Assembly: GCA_013146195.2 (NCBI GenBank) | Contig: CM028377.1 | Location: 178,290,465-178,354,464 of the forward strand | Direction of reading: 5' to 3' | DNA: 64,000 nucleotides | Source: Codonopsis lanceolata | Taxonomy: Eukaryota > Streptophyta > Magnoliopsida > Asterales > Campanulaceae | Part shown: one piece after another, positions 21,556-33,801 of the stretch | How the letters are laid out: each line of letters begins with the position of its first letter | Position numbering within the stretch: the stretch's first letter is position 1 | Notes under the pieces: model-generated | Seen by the model: the letters and a program-made list of their open reading frames with translations, nothing else | Told to the model about the DNA's origin: nothing | The model's database searches: none | Program-made: the position numbers and the translations under genes

Positions 21556-24500
21556 TGCTATCATAGCTTTTACTCCTTCCCTGTTAAAAGACATTCACAA
21601 AGGTAGAACATACTGGATTATAAAAGTTAGATTGGTAAGGAAGTGGATGATTCCAGCAAATAATCATCTGAATCTCAAGCCAAGCATGGAGTTAATTGTC
21701 ATTGATGCAGAGGTAACAATAAAGACAACTTTCTCAGTACTTTATTTTGTAAAATTATATATAAACCATATAAGTAGAAAAATAAACTATATTGTTTATT
21801 GTTTTCTATTTCAGGGTAACCGTATTCACGCTTCAATTAACAAATCATTGATTCAAAAGTTTGAGTCATCTTTCCATGAGACCAATTTGTACTACATTTC
21901 GAATATTTGTGTGGTTGAAAATAATAGCAAATACCGAATATTAACAAACAAGTATAAATTGGACTTCATGTACACAACTGATGTGTTCACAATAGGGGAC
22001 AAAAACTTTCCAAAGACACTATACCAAATTACCAAATTTCCAGACATTATGGTACTAGAAAATTTAAATGGTGTTGGATTACTAGGTATGTTTCTCCTAC
22101 CATTTTAATTGTTGAAAAGATATACCATTAAATATTTGAAGCACGATATATATTCCTATATATGAAAAACCATTTGATTTCAATTGCAGATGTTTTAGGC
22201 AAGGTTGTTGGAAAAGGATATTAGAAACATCAAACAAAAGGGGGTCAAATGCAAAATATATCGACATTGAGCTCGAGGACCTAGAGTATATCATTCAACT
22301 TTTGAATTGAAATCTAACATTAAATTTTGAGTTAAAATGTGTTGATTACTTTGTCTATTTAATTGCAGGAAGAATAGGCTAAAATGCACATTGTGGGGAT
22401 GCTATGCTGAAGAAATTTTGACACACATTGAAACGTTAACCAAAGATCCACTGGTGGTGTTGATTCACTTATGTAAGCCAAAAACATTTCAAGGTAAACT
22501 ATTTCCTCAAATCATTTAGTAAGAACATGGAAATAATTATGTTGAATTTGACAATTTTAGAATAATCTACAATCCATGACAAATTACTCTTTCCAATGCC
22601 TTCTATGCTACTAAAATAATAGCAGATTCAACAGTACCCGAACTTGAAGAGATGAAAAGGTAATGTGTACAAATAACTATACTTTTTGAAAAATGTTACT
22701 TGGTGATGATGCAACTAATTAGTTATAATAAAATATTTAAAATATGAAAAATGCTATCCTTACCACTAATTGTTATTATAAACAAATTAGTATTCAACAT
22801 AATAAAATCAAGTATCATTCATAAGCGAAATAAATGATTTAATCAAAAAAAATTATCTGATTTTATTCATTATGTCATTCCTTGAAGACTCTGTAAGGGT
22901 AAAATAGGCATGACCTATTTTATTTTTGTTTCTCATTTCTTGGTAAAATACATATTTGACAAGTGTGGCATTTTTGGTAACTAAATCTTTAATTAGATTT
23001 TGTTTTCCTTGGTCCTTAAGTTTTTGTCATTTTTGGAAACAAAATATTCCTAAAGATTTGTTGATTTCTTGGACCTAAATCTTAGTGTTGTTTTTGGAAA
23101 CAAATCTATGTCAAATCCTACAGCAAAACCGTGCCTTAGAATCCTATTTGGTATAGTAAGAAAATCTGGAAATTAAGGAAGTTTCTTTTATTTCCAATTC
23201 TAATCCTTGTCCTTCTTGGAGATGGATTCCTTCTTTGTGTGTAGGTTTCCTCAACACTATAAATAGAAGACAAGGGCAACAGCTGAACATGCATTGAGAG
23301 AGAAGAGAACTGTTTCAGAAAAGCTGAGAGCTGAAAATCATAAATTCCTGAACCAATTTTCTGTTCCAGCCGTGCTGCAGAATTTGAATGTGACTTCGGA
23401 TGTTATAACATTGGAAACGACATTGAAGTGCTGGAACTGTTTTGACTTCCTAGATGATTTTAGGAAGCTATTTGTTTCTTCCCACGTTTTCTATACCTGT
23501 TTTTCTGTGGGTGTTTTGCTCTCCAAGACTTGTTGTCTTGTGAGAGTGTTTTGTTTGGTGATTTCACATTCTTTTTGTAAAACAATTCATCTTTTTAAGT
23601 GAAATCTTTTTGGCCATGAGGCTAGATCTACAAGCATAGACTTGTGGATTGTTTGGTAAACCTTTGTGCTTATTTTCGTGCTTTAGTATTAAGTCTTCCG
23701 CTGTTTTATTGTTTTTGTGACCAATGTGTCTTTCATTGTAGCTTATTCACATAGCTACATTGGAAAGTGCATTGGTAATTTTGGAGAATCCTAGCTACTA
23801 TTGTTCTTTCAGACTCGAATTCATTAGAAAAAACTGCACAACTTTCTTCCATCAATACAGGAGGTGGGGCGGATGAACTTGAAAGTGGAACCATAGAAGT
23901 TGTTTCAATTGCTAATATAATATCATGTACCCAGGTTCTATGTACATTAACAATTGAACATTATTTAATTTGCAAAACATTGTCTACCATTTACACAAAT
24001 AAAAACAGCTAATATTAGTATAGATTATTGTAACAAATTTAATTTGTCTTTTTGAAGGATGGCTTCTATTGGGCTGTTGGCCAGATTTCAGAGTTGATAA
24101 AAGATGGAAATTGGTCCTATAATAGTTGTAAAAAATGCAGAAAGAAACTTTTAATTACAACAACCGGACATGTTTGTGAATCATGTAAAAGGGTTGAGAC
24201 TAATGTCATACCAAGGTACAAGGTTAAGGTCAATGTCCTTTCCGGAAACAATTGTGCAAAATTTATAATGTGGGATCAAGCTTGTGAAACTCTTCTAGGA
24301 AAGACGGCATTACAATTAAAGGAGCAAATATGCAAGGTAAGCAGTTACTTTTAAAAAAATTCAACTGTTCAAGTCTTGATTTTTTACTAACAACAACTTC
24401 CTTGCATACAGGAAGAGAAAAATGCAAAAGAAAATAACAGTAACTATGTTATGTTGAAGGATACATATCCTGATGAGATCGAGTCCTTAGTTGGACGAAC

Positions 24501-25067
24501 AACGCTATTTAAGGTGAGTGTAAAACAAGAAAATATTACAGGTGCCGAGACATATTATTCTGTGAGCCGTGTTTCAACCGATGAGAAATTGATTGATAAG
24601 TTTAAGGAAAAAAACATTGGCATCAAAAGGGTAAGTACAAAAATTACGATTTTGATGCAAATTTAGCATATAACAATTTAAAACGATTAACTTAATTTTT
24701 ATTTTGATTAGAAAAAAGATGTTCTATCAGCACTTATTGAGGCAGGTGAAGAAGTCATAGAGGTATTAAATATTTGAAATATAAATGAAATCTACACTTA
24801 TATATTTAAATGTATATCGATTTAATTATATGTTTGTTTCTGAAATGACATTACAGATAAACGACTCCGTGAGTGATAATGAATATACAACACCAAAAAG
24901 TGTCGCCAAACGACTTCTTTTGTCCACCGAGGACACAACTACAAGTTACAGAGTTGGGGATGGGGATTCATCAACAAAAAAACTAAATCAAGTTGGGGAT
25001 GGTGGTTCGTCAACAAAAGTTCAAATCATGAAGTGTGACAAAATCATTAAGACAGAAAAGTATTAAG
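21556..25067 (+). pseudogene. RPA1-like single-strand DNA-binding protein gene carried by the Helitron
   Basis: The first exon encodes FTPSLLKDIHKGRTYWIIKV then RLVRKWM..., like the first OB fold of plant RPA 70-kDa-like proteins. The usual initiator AUG is ATA here (before GCTTTTACT). Exon 2 (from 21815) completes the DUF223-type OB fold (FPKTLYQITKFPDIMVLENL). A frameshift at about 22213 and TAG at 22219 follow GKVVGKG. A further OB exon has LKCTLWGCYAEEIL (from 22370), then an exon with an in-frame TGA near 22577. The C-terminal exon at 24058-24336 has the RPA zinc motif CKKC...CESC and YKVKVNVLSGNNCAKFIMWD. Exons follow at 24412-24630, about 24714-24762 and 24857-25067 (stop). A solo LTR lies in the exon around 22891. 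It would bind ssDNA if intact. Confidence 0.82.
22892..23811 (+). mobile_element. Solo LTR, 920 bp, TSD GACTC
   Basis: It starts TGTAAGGGTAAAATAGGCAT and ends TTGTTCTTTCA, flanked by GACTC at 22887-22891 and 23812-23816. A TATA-like CTATAAATAG is at about 23260. It cuts an RPA exon that reads SLEDS on both sides of the duplication (SLED | SNSLEKTAQLSS). The promoter and U5-like layout fit a Ty1-type LTR on the + strand. An ORF at 23294-23602 within it is by chance. Confidence 0.85.
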
Positions 25068-26871
25068 GGTGAATTTGCTGAAGAACAGTATTGGAGCATA
25101 TCAATTTAAAAGTTGTATCTTTTGATCCCTAGAGTTGAACTCTTATTATTAGGGAATTTTGTTTTGATGTGATGGATTGTTTTAAGATTTTCATTTTACT
25201 AAATTGCATATGATAAGAGCAATAGGTATCTAAGTTTTAGAGCAAATAACTATAAACAACTCTATTTAAAAATATATGCAATCAGAGCTGTTAAAAAACT
25301 AGACATAAGTTCAATGGAGGCAGTAAGCCAATAACATATTTTGGAGGCAGTAAACTATACATGTTTAATTGAAAAACATGTATAGTTTAACCCACCTGCC
25401 ACCATCATTATTCACAAACAACACAAATTATAAGTTCCATGGAGGCAGTAAGCCAATAACACATTTGGGCATCTTTTTATTTTCCTTTTTAAAAGTAAAT
25501 CAGAAAACAATGTCAACCAAAATTTTGAAAGCTCTATATAAAGTTTGAACCACTTGCTAGAGCTCCATTTTCAATCAAAGTATCCTAAACTCACCCTCTC
25601 ACTTGTGATGTTGCACACATACACACAGAATAATCAGGATTTAAGCACTAAATTTAAGTTGGTTGAAATAGCAAACAAAAAAAGTAGTAATAATTTGTTT
25701 GATAACTGCAATTTCTCTAAAAAAAATTTAAAAAAAACTAATGTTCTTTCTCCAACTTTCCTACCTCTAAGTTCAATTTTATTCAGTAAATTAAAGCCAA
25801 TAATCTTTTGTTTAATAATTTTCACAGGTTCTGTTCAATTCTATACTTGCATGTTTAGCTAAATAAAATTCAAATCATAATATGTATACTAGAGAAACAT
25901 CACTCAGTAATATCTCCTCGGACACATTTAACTTTGCAACATCAAGGAGAGGGTAAAACAAATGCAATACAACATCTATACATAGCTAACATTAATATAG
26001 ATGTTTCTATGATAGATCTGATCAGGATCCTCCAGATTCCAAGTGTGGCAAGCATCAAAAGATACATAAACGAAATTGAGAAATTTGATACTCCACAAAA
26101 GGCAAGTTCAACTAGATCAATCTCAATATATATATTAGACATAAAAGAGAAATAAAATCAACTAAAATCTGAATATATCAGTAAAACATCAGGCAGAGGA
26201 AACAAATCAAGAGAAGGCGCTCAGAAGATGAAGGGTCCAATATATTCTTTTGAATTTTTATTTATTTTAGAAGAAATTTTCATCATTGGTTTAGCATAAG
26301 TACGAAAAACATGAAACGAAAAGGTTTGAATCATATGCAATGACAGGATGAAATTCGCTTGACAAAAAACCATTTGATATGATGCGAGGACTTCGGATTT
26401 GCAGGTCCTTTAAAGTTTTAAGATGTGGAGTACAGTGACAGGGTGCGAACAACTGTACTGAATCCCTACTCATGGACTAAGGTAAGAACACTGAACACAC
26501 ACATACAGTAGCAGTGTAATATTTAGCAGAAGATGAAGGGTTCAATTATAGATCAGACAAATTTTAAATAAAGCTACAATATTGCTGAGTGTAGGTCATT
26601 GTTAAAAGCACCAAGGAAGAAAGACATTCAATTAATAAACACATTAATTATTGCAAATGAACATAATAGAAGACGAAGAGTCCAATTATAAACCAGACAA
26701 TTTTTTAAATAAAGCTGATATATTGGTTACTGCAATTCATCATTAAGAGCATCTAAGGAAGAAACTCATTAAAATAATACAAGCCAATATTGTTGAAGCC
26801 TATAGGGCATCCCTTTTATAAATGAGGTTAAAGCTTTCCATTTGACTACTTTGGAATCATTTTCCCTACTA
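25068..26871. other. Helitron interior between RPA-like and helicase genes
   Basis: AT-rich. It contains short repeats of GGAGGCAGTAAGCCAATAAC (about 25317 and 25441) and the hairpin listed separately. ORFs here are short and show no motif. Confidence 0.5.
25352..25388. repeat. 15-bp perfect inverted repeat (hairpin) with Helitron-end similarity
   Basis: AAACTATACATGTTT (25352-25366) pairs exactly with 25374-25388 across a 7-nt loop. The 21 bases from 25363 are identical to 50919-50939, just before the Helitron 3' hairpin. Confidence 0.75.
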
Positions 26872-27251
26872 CTCCCTCCGGACCTATATATAAGCAAAAC
26901 TAACCGATTTCACACAGATTAAGAAAGTAAGTTAAATTGGTTAAATTGTATTGATTTTATATAAAACAAAAATATACTTACTAAAATACCCTTAAGTATC
27001 CCACTTAAAACTGATGACAATTAATGCAATATTAACTCATTGTCATCAATTCATTATAACTCCTTTTATAATTAGTGGCTCTTTGTGTATAGGGAATGTG
27101 CACACATCTTGAAAAACAAAAGAATTAATAAGGGGTATTTTTGGTACCAAACTTCTTGGAAGTTGTGAGTAGAGTTTAATATGGTGATTTTTGCTTATAT
27201 TTAGGTCCACCAAAATTTGGTATTTTTTGCTTATATATAGGTCCGGAATAG
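26872..27251. mobile_element. MITE, 380 bp, TA target
   Basis: The termini are inverted: CGGACCTATATATAAGCAAA near the left and TTTGCTTATATATAGGTCCG at the right. TA flanks both sides (26870-26871 and 27252-27253). The interior is non-coding. It is inserted in the Helitron, before the first helicase exon. Confidence 0.75.
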
Positions 27252-27507
27252 TAAATTATACAAGTCATACAGTCTCCAAAAACAATCTTTCATTCTTACC
27301 ACCACATACATACACAGTGCACAACAAAGTACGAAGAATCATCTAAGGCTACATTCAAATTCTATTGGCTATCGATGATATGAAGATCACAAAATCAACA
27401 TTGATCTCCAAAAAACGTAAGATCCCAGATAATAAATTAAAAGGTATGTTTTATCAATGAATTTGTTATTTAACATTAAACAAAATGCGTGTTTCTATTT
27501 CTTTTTT

Positions 27508-27633
27508 ATCAAAATAACTTCTCAAAAAAATTATTGTTTATATCAGTTGATCTTTCTTACTGAAGGTGTAATCAAAATAACTTCTTGAAAAAATTATTGT
27601 TTATATCAGTTGATCTTTCTTACTGAAGGTGTA
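27508..27633. repeat. Tandem duplication, two 63-bp units
   Basis: Units 27508-27570 and 27571-27633 differ at only a few bases. They share ATCAAAATAACTTCT at the start and CTTACTGAAGGTGTA at the end. They lie in the inferred first intron of the helicase gene. Confidence 0.9.
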
Positions 27634-28309
27634 AATTCTTCATACTGCAATATTATATTTGATAATTTTAAACTTCCAATGAAAGTCACTTTTGAGAATA
27701 GAGTATGTATTTTTTATTAATATTTATATACTGAAATTGCATGGAAACAATTATGATAAAGTTGCATAATTGTGTGAATACTTATCTTTCAAACCATTTT
27801 TACCTTGAGGAAATTTTGTTGATGATGTTCATTTCCATTAATAATATATATAGCCTACAATCACATGTTCAAAAGGTTAACATTACTTAATAATGAACCT
27901 AGAATCCGATTACTAAGGAATTTCAAAGTACAGAAGCATGCAGTCATATGATTATTAGAATTTAGAATCTATTAAAAAAATAATGAACTTATTAGAAATT
28001 TAAACAACAAAATAGGGAATCAAAAACCACTAAGCATTTTACTAAAACTACAAAGTCCAACAGAAAAATGAAAAAGAAATAAAGAATTTTCAAGATTTCA
28101 GATACAATTTTAAAAAAGATATGAAGAATTTTGAAGATTTCATGAAGAATGCAGACAAATTATAAAAGGACCGCCTGAGCAAAACTTCCAACGGTAAGTT
28201 TCTCTAATAGAAAAATAAAGAGTTTTCAATGACATGAAAGACGAACAAACGGAAACGAAATGAAACAAATTTGTTGCTTAGATATTGCAATATAATGTTG
28301 GTAACACTG
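27634..28309. other. AT-rich non-coding stretch
   Basis: Nothing recognisable beyond short A/T runs. It would be intron of the Helitron helicase gene. Confidence 0.5.
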
Positions 28310-28534
28310 TCAGGTAAATAGCCTCCAACTCGGACCACGTTCAACAACAGAAGTTAAGTTTTCAAGTCGGACAGGCGGTTGAGTATATGAACTGTCCACT
28401 TTTTCACCTTCCACCAACCCTATGATTTCCGGAGCTCTGGATAAGCAGGTTGGCCTTCTAATGGAAGAGGCCTCTCCAATATATTCAAGCATTAAACACA
28501 TTTCTTTTTTATGACTATAAGTCAAAAAAATCAC
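28310..28534 (-). other. Possible captured coding fragment, unrecognised
   Basis: A 74-residue open frame on the minus strand is richer in G+C than its neighbours and protein-like in composition (IGEASSIRRPTCLSRAPEII, GLVEGEKVDSSYTQPP). It is flanked by very AT-rich repeats inside a Helitron, a class known to pick up gene pieces. I do not recognise the family and see no firm splice sites. It may be chance. Confidence 0.3.
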
Positions 28535-28535
28535 A

Positions 28536-29001
28536 GATCTTTACCTTAGATATATAGATCTGATAACATCTCTAGCAAGTTAATAAACTATTAACTTCAA
28601 TAAATAATTATTCATCCCTATTTTTTTTTGTTAAATTCCAAATCTAAAATTTACAAGTTCAAATTATTTCATTAAAATCTCAGATCTATACCTTAAATAT
28701 ACAGATCTATTAGTATCTCTAGAAAATGAATAAACTAATATATTTAATAAATAATTACTCACCTATATTTTTTGGTTCAATTACAAATCTAAAATAAAGA
28801 TCTAAAATGTTAAGAACTATATTTTAAGATCTATTTTTTAAAAATAAAGATCTAAAATTTGGGGCAAAAGAACTCAAATTACCAGATCTGTAAAAAAAAT
28901 GTAAAACGATGTAACTAAAATGTTAAGAAATATATTTTTATATCTATTATCTTTAAAATTTCAGATCTAAAATTTAAGACTATAAGTCGAAAAAATTCAG
29001 A

Positions 29002-29065
<64 letters not shown>

Positions 29066-29440
29066 TCAAATTTACAAATCTAAAATACAGTAATTTCGGA
29101 TCTACATCTGTGCTAAATAACAGATCCGAAAAATTATAGAATGTGAAAATGAATAAACAAAATCGAAATAATTCGTCATATATTTTGGAAAATTCCAGAT
29201 CTATATTTTAGATCTATTTTCTTTAAAATAAACATCTAAAATTTAAGACTACAAATCAAAAAAAAAATCATATGTAAAATCTAGATCTATATTTTACATT
29301 ACCTTTAGATCTGTAAATTTTACACCTTAGATCTTAGATTTGTATATATATACATATGTTAAGGTGTAAAAATTTAAGATTATTGTTTTAAACAACAGAT
29401 CCGAAAAATACATCTTGAGAAACGGAATAAGGAAAAATTA
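28536..29440. repeat. AGATCT-rich AT repeat region with (TA)n tract
   Basis: It opens with a diverged tandem duplication of about 140 bp (from about 28532 and 28674), each unit having CAGATCT...CCTTA.ATATA.AGATCT and ATCTCTAG. Many further CAGATCT/AGATCTAAAAT words follow. A pure TA run fills about 29006-29061. No coding content. Confidence 0.7.
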
Positions 29441-29698
29441 TAATCTAAGATATATAAAATTATTGAAAAAGACATAAACAATACCGACGGAGAGAGATAG
29501 AAATTAATTGACACGGAAGAGTCAGCACCATCTATAACTTTAGAACGAAGATGATTGATTTTCTTGGGAATTAGTATTCCTAAAAGGTGTTTATAGGGGT
29601 ATGGGGGTATGGGGGAAGGGTGGGTAGTAGGGTTTGAAATTTAGGAAAAAATAATTGGGTTTGGATAGTAAGATAGATATTTTGATATGAGGAACATG

Positions 29699-32600
29699 TG
29701 TGACGACCCGACCCGGACCCCGAGGTGGAATCACAAGTCAAGTCGTCCAAATAGGACAACAATACATGCAAAGACTCAATTATAGAAAACGACGTGACGC
29801 AACATTTCAGATGAAGCGCGACTCGGCACCAAAATGCCGGAAATTTTTAAAACTTTTTAAACCTGATATAACAATTAAAGACAAGTATATCAATTCATCG
29901 GCGACTTTACTACCGGAACCCAACACTACGCAGTTCATGCAAATATACCTCGACGGCTACAACATGCCGGAGAACAACATAATTAAATAAGAGCTAAAGT
30001 AATGCCCAGCGGAAGATTTAAAACAGGTGAACCATACTACATCTATACAAGGCTCGGCGTACATGCGCCGGCGCTCAAAATAGAATACAACAAGTATAGA
30101 CATAAATACAAATAAAACCAAGTTCCCAAGCGAAGTCTAAATGACTTGCTAATCCCAACGTCCTTACAAAATAGAACAAAAGAAGGACATCTAAAAACCA
30201 CAACCTCGTCGCGTGCGATCACGGACAAGCGAGAATCCTGCTACACCTCAACGAGCGGTACCTGATCGGCTCGGATCTAAAGCAGTAAAAGGGAGGGGGT
30301 AAGTCATAAAGACTTTGTGAGTTAACAATTATGCATGTCATGGCATTATGCAACATACATAGCAAGATATCATCTTTAATATCAAGTCACTCAAAGCATT
30401 CATTTAATAAACACTTAAATCACATATCCATGGTAGCACGTTGTTTCACATAAGTGCTATAAAGTAAATCACATATAAGGAGGATATGTTATGGAACCGG
30501 TGCCGCTACGTAGCTCTGCAATACAGCGTTAACATTCGTGCCAATGATACCCGTGATGAGTGTATCAAAGTACCGAGCTCTCTCTGCCGAGCTCTACTCG
30601 GTTACCAAGCTCTCTACTTGGTAATTAGACTTGCCAATGTGCTATCTTGGTTACAACAAAGGGGCTACTTCCCCACTGTGGCCAACAGTGGAGGCGTGTG
30701 TGATAAAAACCCGGTATAACAACCCATCACTACCACGAGTCCCATAACTCGTGACGGCGATGCATTGTCACACCAACGACTCAACCAAATATGCCAGCTG
30801 GACTCATGCAATGCCAAGTAGATGTTTACTCGTCATGTAATCTCAAATAAGGAATAAGTTCGACAAGAGCGAACTTATTCAACAAGTAGTTGTTTACTCA
30901 TTTAAGGAATCAAACAAGAATTCGACAAGAGCGAATTCAACATGTCAAATAGATACATTATTCTACAACATGCTCTCAATCATGCATTTAATTCACACGA
31001 TCACATAAACCGCATAAGAACTCAATCGAGTCTTAAAAGCACACAAACCTCAAGGCATACTCATCAATCCATCTCAAAGTATCGTAAGCTAATTCATTAG
31101 TCTAACGAACTACATTCGTCGTAGGGATTGATTGTGGAGTCGTTATTGTTCATAACTCCCTAATTTCAACTCCCGTGAGTTTTACTACATTTCAACCAAG
31201 AAGAGTATTGATACTATATGTATCACATTGCCCTCTCCTAAGTTCTCCGTTCATTTAGAACTTGATAACTAAGCCGTTCATGTTCTTAAACTAGCCTTAC
31301 ACACAATCTCGAGTTTCAAACCCTAGTTTCGGCGATTTTGATAAACCTTGAATTGAACTAAATTCTTTCACAAGAGTTATTCCCAAGCTTAATACAAACA
31401 ACATTCATGCTTTAATAAATGTCAAAATCATAACTTCATAGAGATTTCATAAAATCATACTCACATTTTATATGTTGAATTGGAAGTTTTGTCTTCACAA
31501 AAGGTGTTCATAATCAACCCTAAAACAACTATAATGAAGGGGTCATTGCTATATTATTGAACATGAAAATTCTGGGAATTGTCACTCACCTTAGTCCTAT
31601 GATTAATGGAGGAAAGGTTGATTAAAGAGAGGATTGTAGTAGAGAAGATCGAGAGCTTCGATTTGGCTGTCTCGGTTCGACGATCGGACCACCGGATCTC
31701 CGGGAAATGGTCCTTCAAGTTTGTGTGACCTCCATGGACGAATTTGAGCTCAAGTCCCTGAAGTTCAGCTTGTTTAATGATCAACAATGGCTGAAGACTG
31801 AATAAATGACTTATATACTTCCCAAGATGGCCCTAATCCAAGTGAAGGTTGATATATGGCTTCTCATTGGCCAAGGAATGTGAGCCATAGATAAGCAATG
31901 ATCCAAGGGTCTTCAAGGGTCCTAGAAGAGTCAACAAAGGTGGCTGAGACTCACTTAGGTCGGCCAAGGGCAAGGGGTTAAGGGTCAATAACCAAAACAT
32001 TCAAGAAAACTCACCTATCCTGAAACTGCCCCCTTGCGGTCGCATCATATTGGGACCATGCGACCGCATGGTCCCTCTTCCAGAATCCTGCACTTTTTCA
32101 CTTGCTCTCAGCATCTCATGCGAGCCACTGACCAAATCTCAATGCGGCCGCGAGGTTCAACACTTAAACTTCATCTTAAGTGACCCTAAATGATCTCAAA
32201 CTCATTGGCAACAATCCTAAGGTGTAACCCAACTCCAAACAAGTCGGAAACACACCCGAAACACATCCGAAACAAGTTAAAACATGGCTCGAATCACGCG
32301 ACGAATGGCTAACGAATCAAACACGAATCAATCCCAACTTAATCTAGGATAGAATGAACATGTATTAGGCTTGTTTAATCATGGTTATGGCTTGTATTCA
32401 AGGCCTAGAACTCAACCGAACTTCTCTCGAGACGAAATGAAGGCAATACAAGCAATGATGACAAACTACAAAACACAACCGAAGCAACGAAGCTTCTAAA
32501 CTTCCAACCAAGCATGAAACAACTAAGATGAACATTTTAAATCTTAATGCAAGGTACTAAGACTCTCATGAGAATTATTAAGGTGCTAACACGTTAATAC

Positions 32601-32777
32601 GAACACCCGAAACAACAACAACAAGGCATGCAACGCATGGAAGACCATTATTCTCTTAAGGCCTTAATCAATTCAATGCAAGCAAGATATGAATGAAATG
32701 AAGTCTCAAATATGTCAAGACATATTGTAAACATGTTATAATGATGTCAAACATGAAATGGGGTTTGGGTTCTCACA
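29699..32777 (+). mobile_element. Solo LTR of the ~3-kb family, 3079 bp, TSD ACATG
   Basis: It starts TGTGACGACCCGACCCGGAC and ends GGTTTGGGTTCTCACA, with ACATG at 29694-29698 and 32778-32782. There is no internal coding region, PBS or polypurine tract, so it is a complete single LTR left by recombination. Its length is large for an LTR. It shares blocks with 3739-5673 and with the inverse of 59117-62121. ORFs at 29700-29990, 30043-30228 and 31554-31787 are chance. It sits in the inferred large first intron of the Helitron helicase gene. Confidence 0.9.
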
Positions 32778-33277
32778 ACATGGATGGAAATTGTGTGTTA
32801 AGGTAGAAAGTCTTTATATGGGGGAGGGGTGGGTAGTAGGGTTTTTAATTTGGGCCAAATTAATTGGGTATATGTTTTTGGGTCATATAGGTTGTTAGTT
32901 GCAATTAATTGGATGGGTAATTCCTTTTTCAAAGCTTTCAATTGGTACAATATATCATCTTTTCTATTAAAAAAAATCGAAAAATGTTATTTTGAGGGCA
33001 AAAACACAACGATATCATTATTGAGCTTGAGGTGCGCTACGGATAACATACACAAATACATCGCACTGCATAAATGTTTGCACCGCGATGTATCAATTAC
33101 GCACATCGTGATTTTCGAACTCAATTTTTAACCAATGGACTTTAGAGGTTGATAAAAAAGAACACTGAACTGAAGAGAAAAAATGTTTGGGAACTTGTAC
33201 TGTCCAGCAATTTCCCTTAATTAGATTTGTACATATTCTTGCCTTTTTTTTATTACATGGTATTAAATCGGTATATA

Positions 33278-33510
33278 CTTCCTCCGTCCCAAAATTATTA
33301 TCCAACGTTCATTTTGCGTCCATCCAAAATTTATTGAAACGAAATAAAAAAATTCGTATTAGGAAAACAAATTTACATATTCACCCTAACTTTTTAAAAT
33401 AATAAAATAAATTACACATTATACTTATATATTAATAATCAAGTTAATTAATATTTCTTGCAATTTTTGTGTCAGTTGAAACTGGATAATAATTTTGGGA
33501 CGGATGGAAG
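33278..33510. mobile_element. Stowaway-like MITE, 233 bp
   Basis: CTTCCTCCGTCCCAAAATTA at the left mirrors TAATTTTGGGACGGATGGAAG at the right over more than 20 bp with few mismatches. A TA precedes the left end (33276-33277). The right TA is mutated to AA. Confidence 0.8.
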
Positions 33511-33753
33511 AATGTTTAAGTCTTTTGAATTATTTCATCCATGTCAAAATTATAGTATGATTGAATGATCTTTTTGGTGTTTGTTTGTTTTTTATTGAAT
33601 AATCATATATAAAATTATGTTCCAGAAAATGTTGCTTCCCAACAATATAATATTGGAGATTCTAATCAAAATTTGGTGTATCCGACTTCAATACTTCCTG
33701 GATCAGATATCAAGAATGGTATGATATATTATACTACCATAATTAAAGAGATT

Positions 33754-33761
<8 letters not shown>

Positions 33762-33799
<38 letters not shown>
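33762..33799. repeat. (TA)n microsatellite
   Basis: About 18 TA units in an intron of the Helitron helicase gene. Confidence 0.9.

Positions 33800-33801
<2 letters not shown>

Noticed and set aside
23294..23602. 102-residue ORF as a host gene
   Set aside because: It is inside the 920-bp solo LTR just after its TATA box, where LTR transcript leaders often give chance ORFs.
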